Source of the DNA: an uncultured Erysipelotrichaceae bacterium
Lineage (GTDB): Bacteria; Bacillota_I; Bacilli_A; Erysipelotrichales; Erysipelotrichaceae
DNA length: 35,412 nucleotides
Direction: 5' to 3'
Assembly: GCA_902803785.1 (NCBI GenBank)
Contig: CADCRE010000001.1
Location: 1 to 35,412, forward strand
The notes beneath the pieces were generated by a model. The model ran no database searches, was not told where the DNA came from, and saw only the letters and a program-made list of their open reading frames with translations. Shown piece by piece: positions 29,864-35,412 of the stretch. The translations under genes and the position numbers were made by a program. How positions within the stretch are numbered: the first letter of the stretch is position 1; every line of letters starts with the position of its first letter.

Positions 29864-30555
29864 CCCAGGAAACGGATCAGATCTTCCTGTGCCGCTTCCG
29901 GATTGATCTTCTTCAGCTGTCGCAACAGTTTCCGATAGGACTCCTCAGGAGTCCTTTTATAACACTTCTTCGCAAAGCCCTTCCCGTAGTACTCTTCGGG
30001 AGTCGCATAACGGGCGATCCCCCATCCGTAGAATTCCCCATTCTTATCCGTTTCATAATCGAAGTCCGTGATCAGGACATAACCCTTCATCTGCAGGTTG
30101 GCGATCGTCGTATCGAAGCCTTTCCGCGGCTGCCAGGCGTCTTTTCCTTTTTCCTTGGTCTTCACATATCCGCCGATGGCTTTCGCCGTCTTGGACAGGA
30201 TGGAGTGGTGAGAAGCGATGATGTTGTAGAGGAACTCTTCGTTGTAGTTGGCCAGTCCGTCCGATACTCTCGCATCGAAGTCGTAGCCGTCCCTGCGATA
30301 GTTCGCAAGATCGTAGTAGAGATCCTTCCTCACATATGCGGCCTTTTTGTGGAAGAACTTTCCGTAGGCACATTTCGTCTCCAGGATCACCGGACCCTTC
30401 CATTCCCATACGCCCGGTCCGTCGGAAAAATAGACTTTGGGATCGCAGTTCTCTTCGATGGAGAAGCCCTTGATCTCGTTGGAAAAGAAAGGAACGATCC
30501 CGTATTCTTCGATCGCATCGATCAGATCCTGTTTTGTTTTGATATAAAATTTCAT
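29860..30555 (-). CDS. AlkZ-related protein of unknown function
   Basis: A 231-residue soluble protein. It resembles the proteins labelled AlkZ-related in Bacillota, a distant branch near the DNA glycosylase AlkZ/YcaQ group. Visible landmarks are an N-terminal KQDLIDAIEEYGIVPFF helix, GVWEWKGPVI, YGKFFHKKAAYVRKDLYYDL, ANYRRDGYDFDAR, and a C-terminal GWGIARYATPEEYYG segment. The family assignment is from recalled pattern only, and no glycosylase activity can be claimed. It overlaps the DegV gene by 4 nt (ATGA). Its TAG stop overlaps the TAA of convergent msrA with no terminator between. Confidence 0.6.
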   Translation of the reverse strand: MKFYIKTKQDLIDAIEEYGIVPFFSNEIKGFSIEENCDPKVYFSDGPGVWEWKGPVILETKCAYGKFFHKKAAYVRKDLYYDLANYRRDGYDFDARVSDGLANYNEEFLYNIIASHHSILSKTAKAIGGYVKTKEKGKDAWQPRKGFDTTIANLQMKGYVLITDFDYETDKNGEFYGWGIARYATPEEYYGKGFAKKCYKRTPEESYRKLLRQLKKINPEAAQEDLIRFLG

Positions 30556-31394
30556 TTTACGAAATAGGCGGTCGCGATCGCACCGGATCCCGCATACGTT
30601 CCTACCGTCGCACCGACGTAGGATACCGGGATCTCTCTGTCAGGATAGAGGTCCTTATTCTTCTCCATGAAATCGCGGATCCCGGAATCTTCACTTCCGG
30701 AATAGGCAAACCCGCAAGGCATCGTCGGATCGACGCCGCCGTCATTCAGGATATATTCTCTCATGGCCTGAAGGCCTTTCTTCATTCCCCTGACTTTTCC
30801 CAGGACATCGACGCCGCCGTCCGTGATCGTGATCAGCGGTTTGATCGACAGCACTTCTCCCACAAAGGCCGATGCGGAAGAGATCCTTCCGCCTTTTCTC
30901 AGATTCTCCAAAGTCGCGAATACCGCGATGATCCTGACCTTCTCTCTGGCCTTCTCCAGTTCTTCATAGATCGTATCCAGGTCCTTGCCTTCATCCGCCA
31001 GTCTCTTCGCATATTCCGCCAGAAGACCTTCGCTGATACAGAAATGTTTACTGTCGAAGACTCTGACCTTTCCGTCAAGTTCGGACGCTGCCAGACTTGC
31101 GCTCTGGAAACAGCCCGAAACACCGGATGAGATGCAGATATACAAGGCATCGCTTCCGTCGTTCGTCTCTTCTTTGAATACTTCTTCATATCGGTACGGA
31201 GGGATCTGGGAAGTCTTGGGAAGCTCCTCTTCCCCTTCCATCCGCTCATAGAATTCTTTTCCGGACATCGTCACGCCGTCCAGATATTCCTCGGTCCCAA
31301 AGCGGAACGTCAGCGGGATCACGCGGATGCCCAGCCGGGCTGCGCGTTCCTGCGACATATCGCTTCCGGAATCGGTAATGATCTTAACATTCAT
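30552..31394 (-). CDS. DegV-family fatty-acid-binding protein
   Basis: A 280-residue cytoplasmic protein with the DegV signature: KIITDSGSDM at the N-terminus, PKTSQIPP, ICISSGVSG (fatty-acid carboxylate loop), and VGATVGTYAGSGAIATAYF at the C-terminus. DegV/FakB proteins carry fatty acids to the FakA kinase for incorporation into phospholipid. No FakA-like gene is in the window. AGGAG lies 6 nt before the ATG, with TATAAT further upstream. It leads a two-gene unit with the AlkZ-related gene. Confidence 0.9.
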   Translation of the reverse strand: MNVKIITDSGSDMSQERAARLGIRVIPLTFRFGTEEYLDGVTMSGKEFYERMEGEEELPKTSQIPPYRYEEVFKEETNDGSDALYICISSGVSGCFQSASLAASELDGKVRVFDSKHFCISEGLLAEYAKRLADEGKDLDTIYEELEKAREKVRIIAVFATLENLRKGGRISSASAFVGEVLSIKPLITITDGGVDVLGKVRGMKKGLQAMREYILNDGGVDPTMPCGFAYSGSEDSGIRDFMEKNKDLYPDREIPVSYVGATVGTYAGSGAIATAYFVK

Positions 31395-31448
31395 GTTTTA
31401 TCTCCTGTTTATCCTTCTATATTATATGTGTTCTGTCGTGAAAAGACA

Positions 31449-31760
31449 TCAGAACAGCTTCTGCACCATCCACATGTATAAAGCCGTGCTGACCACGATC
31501 GACAAAGCTGTGCTGTGTTTCCAGCGGTATAGTAGTGCAGCGATCAAGGCCGCAATTATTTCCGGGGCAAAGTTTTCGACCCGATCGAAACGAAGATCGC
31601 GCAGACAGAACACCGTCAGCATCACCATCGCGCAGGCCGGAAGAGCTTTACCGAGATAATCCGCCCGTTCAGATACCTTTCCCTTCAGGAACAGGAACGG
31701 CAGGAAACGGATGAAGACTGTCGTCAGGGCGATGACCGCCACGATCAGTACGCTATGCAT
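31449..31760 (-). CDS. azlD: AzlD-family branched-chain amino acid exporter subunit
   Basis: A 103-residue protein with three to four hydrophobic helices (residues about 1-20, 38-58 and 65-95), of the AzlD family. It works with AzlC as a two-component exporter of branched-chain amino acids or analogues. It overlaps the AzlC gene by 8 nt, and GGAGAAGGGG precedes its start. A conserved RFLPFLFL stretch is visible near residues 18-25. Confidence 0.87.
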   Translation of the reverse strand: MHSVLIVAVIALTTVFIRFLPFLFLKGKVSERADYLGKALPACAMVMLTVFCLRDLRFDRVENFAPEIIAALIAALLYRWKHSTALSIVVSTALYMWMVQKLF

Positions 31761-32436
31761 CCCCTTCTCCTTTCGTCCTCCTCAGGACTTCCAGCATCAC
31801 GACGACCCCGATCATCCCCGGAAGCAGGAAACGTTCCCTTCCGAAGATCAGGATACACAGGACCGAAATCACGACCGTCAGAAGCACCGAGGTATGATCC
31901 TTCGTCTTTTCCCATTGGCTCAGAACGACCACCAGAAACAACGCCGTCATCGAGAATTCGATCCCTTCGGTATCAAACGGCAGGACATCTCCGAAGACGC
32001 TTCCGATCACGCTTCCCGCGATCCAGTACAGGTGGTCCAGCAGTGAAAGAAAAAAGTAATAGCGTTCCGGATCGAGTCCTGTCATATCTTTGGAACAGAC
32101 CAGTGAGAATGTTTCGTCTGTCAGCGCGAAGATATCATAGATTCTGTGTCTCTTCAGTTTCTGATACTTATCCCGCATCCCCAGTCCGTAAAAGAGATGG
32201 CGGATATTCACCATCACCGTCATCAGAAAACAGCTGATCAGGGATGCGCCGGTATGCAAAAGATCGATCGCCGCATACTGCATCGAACCCGCATAGATGA
32301 ATATACTCATGGCTGATGCGCAGAGTATCCCGAATCCGTTCGCTTTTAACAGAACACCGAATCCGATCCCCAATACGAGATACCCCGGCAGGATCTTCAG
32401 GGAGTCCCGCAGAGCCTCTTTTACCGACCTGTCCAC
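31753..32436 (-). CDS. azlC: AzlC-family branched-chain amino acid exporter subunit
   Basis: A 227-residue membrane protein of the AzlC (YgaZ) family. The hallmark N-terminal segment LPGYLVLGIGFGVLLKANG leads into SIFIYAGSMQYAAIDLL, then NIRHLFYGLGM and the ALTDETFSLV loop. It forms a permease with AzlD. The start is a GTG at 32436 with AGGAAGG 6 nt upstream. An extended -10 (TGTTAGAAT) lies about 27 nt upstream. Confidence 0.9.
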   Translation of the reverse strand: MDRSVKEALRDSLKILPGYLVLGIGFGVLLKANGFGILCASAMSIFIYAGSMQYAAIDLLHTGASLISCFLMTVMVNIRHLFYGLGMRDKYQKLKRHRIYDIFALTDETFSLVCSKDMTGLDPERYYFFLSLLDHLYWIAGSVIGSVFGDVLPFDTEGIEFSMTALFLVVVLSQWEKTKDHTSVLLTVVISVLCILIFGRERFLLPGMIGVVVMLEVLRRTKGEGDA

Positions 32437-32463
32437 TGCACACCTTCCTCTCTTTTGTCTATG

Positions 32464-32472
32464 ATTCTAACA
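32464..32472 (-). promoter_or_regulatory. Extended -10 promoter of azlCD
   Basis: Minus strand TGTTAGAAT, a TGn-extended TAGAAT box. No good -35 box is seen. The azlC ribosome binding site follows in a leader of ordinary length. Confidence 0.35.
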
Positions 32473-32524
32473 TATAGCATAATATAATGGCTTTTTGAGC
32501 ATATTTTTATGAGTGTGAATGTAC

Positions 32525-32530
32525 TATAAT
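32525..32530 (+). promoter_or_regulatory. -10 box of the repeat-protein operon
   Basis: TATAAT lies 28 nt before the ATG at 32559, with GGGGG as a ribosome binding site in between. No consensus -35 box is found at 16-18 nt. It probably drives the three-gene operon up to the terminator at 35088. Confidence 0.5.
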
Positions 32531-32558
32531 TCTTATAGAAACGGGGGTAAATAATACT

Positions 32559-32771
32559 ATGTTCGACAAGAAAAACAAACTGGACAAAGCGTTTGAAGAG
32601 AAGCCTGTCGAAGATCTGGTTTCTGCTCCTGCCGATGCCCTTCAGGGCGTATCTGAAGGAGACGGCGAAAAGCTGAAACGTTCCTTCGGGATCGAAACGA
32701 TCCGCGACATGGCTGAATGCGAGTGGTATCGGAAAGCGCTCGCGGTCAAGAGAAAGGCACAGGGCGAATAG
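32559..32771 (+). CDS. 70-residue protein paralogous to the tail of the downstream membrane protein
   Basis: A small soluble protein with no signal peptide. Residues about 14-63 align without gaps to the C-terminal 50 residues of the membrane protein at 34093. The pattern is KPxE-L--AP-DA--GVS-----K--F-I-TI-D-A, ending in a W or F position. The GVSEGDGEKLKRSFGIETIRDMA stretch resembles a helix-hairpin-helix-like unit, but I do not assign DNA binding. It is the first gene of the operon. Its function is unknown; as a free copy of a membrane protein's tail it might compete with it or pair with it. Confidence 0.75.
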   Translation: MFDKKNKLDKAFEEKPVEDLVSAPADALQGVSEGDGEKLKRSFGIETIRDMAECEWYRKALAVKRKAQGE

Positions 32772-32772
32772 G

Positions 32773-34080
32773 ATGAAAAGACGTCGTAATCATATCATAG
32801 GTCTTCTGATCGGCCTGCTCTGCATGGGCTTACTGACAGCGGGACTGAAATCCTGTGACTCCAAAGTCACTCTTCCGAACTTTGATTCAAGTATCGTCAC
32901 ACCGGGCGTCAACGCCAACGCCAAGAAGGTAGACGACCTCATCTCTGCGATCAAGACACCGATCACGCTTGAAAGCGCAGATGCGATCAGCAGAGCCAGA
33001 GCGGCTTACGATTCTCTGAGCGATGCGGATAAACCGTTCGTTACTTTACTGGATAAACTGAAAGGGTTCGAACTGGATCTCGCCAAGCTCGGCGGCGGTC
33101 TGATCGCCGGTGACGCAGCAACTCTGGACGGCTTACTGAGCGGCATCAAGCTTCCGTTGGATGCGGAAGGTATCGATCTCCTCGGAAAGATCCGCGCCGC
33201 CTTCGACGGCCTCAGCGATACTGAAAAAGCGAAGTTCAAGGGCCTGGATCTCCTGGAAGGTCTGGAACTCTCCGCAAACGGCGGTGCAGCCGAACTGGAC
33301 AACCTGCTCAACGGCATTCAGTTGCCGATCACGGCAGAACACTCCGGACTCCTCAGAAAGATCCGCAGCGCCTATGAAGGACTGCCTGAAGCAGAAAAGG
33401 CAAAATTCAAAGGCCTCGATAAACTGAAAGGCTTCGAGTTCGACCTCAGCAAGCTGGATCTCGGTGAGCCGATCGCCAATAACGCGGCAGCTCTGGACGG
33501 TCTGTTAAACAACATCGAAACGCCGATCACAGCCGATCACTTCGATCTCTTAAGCAAGATCCGTTCCGCATTCGAATCGCTCAGCGATGCTGAAAAAGCG
33601 AAATTCAAAGGATTGGATAAACTGAAAGGATTTGAATGGGATCTTGGTAAGCTGGATCTCGGCAGACCGATCGCAACGGACGCCGCATCTCTGGACGGTA
33701 TCCTCGACGGCATCAAACTGCCGATCACTGCAGAACATTCCGGACTCCTCAGAAAGATCCGCGAAGCTTATGACTCTCTGAGCGATGCCGAGAAGGCAAA
33801 GTTCAAAGGTCTGGACAAACTGAAAGGATATGAATCCGATCTCTTAGAAGCTTTGGACACCGGCACACCGGAGGGAGTTTCCGATCTGATCCGCCTCATT
33901 CCGACTCCGATCACTCTGGACAGTGAAGACGCCATCAACAGAGCCCTCTCTGCATACAACGCACTCAGCACTGCAGACAAGGCCAACGTCACCAACTATC
34001 CATTGCTTCAGGATTACCTGACTCAGTTACAGAAACTGAAGAACGGCAGTGCCGATCTTCCTAAGACAGGTATCGATTAA
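32773..34080 (+). CDS. Secreted six-repeat protein ending in an anchorless LPKTG
   Basis: A 435-residue protein with an N-terminal RRR plus hydrophobic segment (about 8-25) that ends near LKSC, an imperfect lipobox, so it is exported or membrane-tethered. The rest is six helical repeats of about 50 residues starting near 52, 118, 175, 241, 307 and 369. Each has a PIT-x-AY-x2-L(S/P)-x-A-(E/D)-K core. Repeats 2-5 share EKAKFKGLD, repeats 3-5 continue LDKLKGFE or LDKLKGYE, and these look recently duplicated; repeats 1 and 6 are the more divergent ends. The protein stops at LPKTGID, without the hydrophobic helix and basic tail a sortase substrate needs. Ligand or partner unknown. It starts 1 nt after the 70-residue gene. 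Confidence 0.85.
   Translation: MKRRRNHIIGLLIGLLCMGLLTAGLKSCDSKVTLPNFDSSIVTPGVNANAKKVDDLISAIKTPITLESADAISRARAAYDSLSDADKPFVTLLDKLKGFELDLAKLGGGLIAGDAATLDGLLSGIKLPLDAEGIDLLGKIRAAFDGLSDTEKAKFKGLDLLEGLELSANGGAAELDNLLNGIQLPITAEHSGLLRKIRSAYEGLPEAEKAKFKGLDKLKGFEFDLSKLDLGEPIANNAAALDGLLNNIETPITADHFDLLSKIRSAFESLSDAEKAKFKGLDKLKGFEWDLGKLDLGRPIATDAASLDGILDGIKLPITAEHSGLLRKIREAYDSLSDAEKAKFKGLDKLKGYESDLLEALDTGTPEGVSDLIRLIPTPITLDSEDAINRALSAYNALSTADKANVTNYPLLQDYLTQLQKLKNGSADLPKTGID
33123..33851 (+). repeat. Tandem coding repeats, about 171-198 bp period
   Basis: Four successive copies (repeats 2-5 of the protein at 32773) start near 33124, 33295, 33493 and 33691. They keep long stretches of near-identical DNA around the GAAAAAGCGAAATTCAAAGG-type core and the GACGG(T/C)-TGCTGATC-like start. 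The periods correspond to 57 and 66 codons. High DNA similarity suggests recent expansion and possible length variation between strains. Confidence 0.75.
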
Positions 34081-34092
34081 GGAGGGAAAGAC

Positions 34093-35058
34093 ATGAATAA
34101 GTATCCTTATTTAAGTGACAGACAGAAAGCCCATACCGCTTCTCTGGTCCTGATCGTCATCTCTGCCCTTTTGGGCCTGCTTGCGATCTTCACAAAGAAC
34201 AGGATCGCCTACTGCCTCGGTGCGATCGTCGCAGTCGTCTTCTACGCATTTGCGATGCACTACCTGGAATACCACAACGTTCAGGGTCAGAGCATCAAGA
34301 AATACATCCTGGCTTTCCACTGTTTCGCGATCCATGCGCTCCTTCTTGTGTTCGCTTCCTTCGCGGGTGCAGCCGGAACGCTGTCCTACCAGGTCCTTCA
34401 CGGATTGGCTGACGCTTTACTGATGGCCGCTCTGCTGACGACCGCAAGGATCTATCGCAAGGATCTGAGCCTTCCTCTGATCGTTGCACTGGTCATTGCG
34501 ACCTTCCTGCTGGCTCTGCTCAACATCAACACGGTCCTGGCGATCGTGCTGGCTGTCGCCGGTGCCGTCACCGCGTTCCTTTCCTTCAGAGAATCGATCC
34601 CGGCAGCCCTCTTCGGGTGTGTTACGGCCGTCGCTTCTCTGGTCCCGTTTTTCGCGGGCACAACGCCTGAGATCCACTCCTGGCTCCATGTCCTCGCTTG
34701 GGTCCTGGCAATGTTTGCGGCATACCGCACCTACGCAGTCGTAGAAAAGGAAGAGGACAACGTTCCTGTAAGCAGGACGAACCTCAACGTCAAAGAAGGG
34801 ACTATCAAGGAAGAAGCTCCGACCAGGACAGTCTTCCCGACAGCCTTCGAACCGGAGGACTCCTGGTTCGACAAGGAATACCAGGGCAAGCCATATGAAG
34901 AACTGATCAACGCTCCTCTGGACGCCTTCAAGGGAGTCTCCAAGAGAATGGCCGACGATATGAAGGCCGCCTTCAATATCAAGACGATCGGCGATCTCGC
35001 TGACAACAAGTTCTTCCGTTGGGCAAAAGAGATCACGGACGAAGCAGATCACAAATAA
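34093..35058 (+). CDS. Polytopic membrane protein with a helix-hairpin-helix-like cytoplasmic tail
   Basis: A 321-residue protein. About seven or eight hydrophobic segments fill residues 15-220; a charged linker (about 225-262, EKEEDNVPV...) follows, then a 50-residue C-terminal domain (WFDKEYQGKPYEELINAP onward). That domain is a paralogue of the 70-residue protein at 32559. The membrane part is not a family I recognise. GGAGG precedes the ATG by 7 nt and the gene starts 12 nt after the repeat-protein stop. Topology places the tail inside the cell, so it could act as a membrane docking or sensing partner for the operon's other products. No transport or catalytic motif is visible. Confidence 0.75.
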   Translation: MNKYPYLSDRQKAHTASLVLIVISALLGLLAIFTKNRIAYCLGAIVAVVFYAFAMHYLEYHNVQGQSIKKYILAFHCFAIHALLLVFASFAGAAGTLSYQVLHGLADALLMAALLTTARIYRKDLSLPLIVALVIATFLLALLNINTVLAIVLAVAGAVTAFLSFRESIPAALFGCVTAVASLVPFFAGTTPEIHSWLHVLAWVLAMFAAYRTYAVVEKEEDNVPVSRTNLNVKEGTIKEEAPTRTVFPTAFEPEDSWFDKEYQGKPYEELINAPLDAFKGVSKRMADDMKAAFNIKTIGDLADNKFFRWAKEITDEADHK

Positions 35059-35087
35059 TATCTTCAGATCTCAAAAGATCACTCAGG

Positions 35088-35118
35088 ATCCCGTCATCAA
35101 TGCATGGCGGGATTTTTT
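35088..35118 (+). terminator. Intrinsic terminator of the repeat-protein operon
   Basis: ATCCCGTCAT and ATGGCGGGAT form a 10-bp stem with one G-T pair around CAATGC, followed by six T residues. A classical rightward terminator. Confidence 0.88.
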
Positions 35119-35172
35119 ACAATATGCACAAAAATCGTATTTTCTGTAAACATACGAAACATCGGATTTCAC

Positions 35173-35178
35173 TACAAT
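35173..35178 (+). promoter_or_regulatory. -10 box of the right-edge gene
   Basis: TACAAT lies 45 nt before the ATG at 35224, with AAAGGAG between. The -35 region is not convincing. Confidence 0.4.
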
Positions 35179-35223
35179 TAAATTGAAAAAGTGTCTTCAA
35201 ACGAAAGGAGAGCCAGTTTTAGA

Positions 35224-35412
35224 ATGCACCAGTTTATCTATAGATCTAAAATTCCGCTTCTGATATTGATGACGGTCATCGTCAACATCTTATTCACAGG
35301 CCTCTGCTTCAATCACACGGTAAGGGCGGAAGATCCTGCCGAGACAACGGTCTCGACCGCCGAAGAATTCAATGAGGTACTGGCACAACTGAACGCAGAC
35401 GGAGGATCAGAG
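35224..35412 (+). CDS. Secreted protein, N-terminal part (runs off the window)
   Basis: The first 63 codons of an open frame that reaches the window edge. Residues 1-35 form a signal peptide: basic and aromatic start, hydrophobic core LLILMTVIVNILFTGL, and a probable cleavage at VRAED. The mature start is acidic and threonine-rich, then STAEEFNEVLAQLNADGGSE. That start resembles those of secreted right-handed parallel beta-helix or adhesin-like proteins, but too little is visible to assign a family. AAAGGAG lies 13 nt upstream of the ATG, a long spacing; no better start is in frame. Confidence 0.7.
   Translation, partial: MHQFIYRSKIPLLILMTVIVNILFTGLCFNHTVRAEDPAETTVSTAEEFNEVLAQLNADGGSE

Noticed and set aside
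33123-33851. CRISPR array
   Set aside because: The repeats are 170-200 bp, in frame and coding, with no short direct repeats and spacers or cas genes.
32559-34080. Frameshift joining the 70-residue protein and the repeat protein
   Set aside because: The 70-residue frame is a complete domain paralogous to the tail at 34903-35058, and the repeat protein has its own export signal, so they are separate genes.
1-35412. tRNA, rRNA, riboswitch, insertion sequence or prophage
   Set aside because: I found no cloverleaf ending in CCA-type context, no rRNA blocks, no recognisable riboswitch core in the leaders, and no transposase, integrase or phage structural gene.

Overview
The window looks like the chromosome of a Gram-positive, low-to-mid GC Bacillota. 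An Erysipelotrichales-type gut or oral bacterium is my best guess, but no rRNA or marker gene here proves it. The evidence is AGGAGG-type ribosome binding sites, sigma-A-like promoters, a CcpA-type cre site, LAAC and LCGC lipoboxes, an LPKTG sequence, and DegV, YitT and AzlCD family proteins. I see no rRNA, tRNA, CRISPR array, insertion sequence or phage gene. Genes are densely packed and no gene-free stretch reaches 300 bases.

Left part (1-6064). A small XRE-type regulator lies behind two palindromes and just ahead of a gene cut off by the window edge. A very large MacB/FtsX-like ABC exporter with ATPase and permease fused reads rightwards. A leftward three-gene operon follows: CDP-alcohol phosphatidyltransferase, lipoprotein polysaccharide deacetylase, PPC-domain protein.

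Central part (6064-26190) is a catabolic supercluster. About 20 kb is devoted to uptake and breakdown of a carbohydrate or sugar acid. Block A (13092 to 6064, leftward) encodes a LivKHMGF-type ABC importer, a DapA-superfamily lyase, a short-chain dehydrogenase and an FCD-type GntR repressor. Block B (19039 to 13261, leftward) encodes a second DapA homologue, a zinc-type dehydrogenase, a second short-chain dehydrogenase, a NanA-like aldolase, a ribokinase-family kinase, a KdsD-like arabinose-5-phosphate isomerase without CBS domains and an RbsD/FucU mutarotase. Block C (22689 to 19150, leftward) is an RbsBAC-type sugar importer with a cre site upstream. Block D is an AraC regulator divergent from an MFS transporter and a DUF2961 (GH172) glycosidase. 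The promoters of blocks A and B each carry an exact FadR-type GntR palindrome (TTGTCTGACAA and its reverse complement), so the GntR protein at the end of block A probably controls both. My reading is a route in which a D-arabino-configured sugar, or an ulosonic acid cleaved to such a sugar plus pyruvate, is imported, cleaved, mutarotated, phosphorylated and isomerised to ribulose 5-phosphate. The substrate is inferred, not shown.

Right part (26228-35412). Housekeeping and stress genes come first: a DUF349 protein, a YitT membrane protein, free-methionine sulfoxide reductase plus zinc metallopeptidase divergent from MsrA, an AlkZ-related protein, DegV and AzlCD. A rightward three-gene operon then encodes a 70-residue protein, a secreted six-repeat protein ending in LPKTGID with no sorting helix, and a membrane protein whose cytoplasmic tail is a paralogue of the 70-residue protein. 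A secreted protein begins at the right edge.

Two genome-wide habits stand out. Several first genes have a -10 box only 6-10 nt before the start codon and no ribosome binding site, so they are probably leaderless. The clearest promoters all have a 16-nt spacer.
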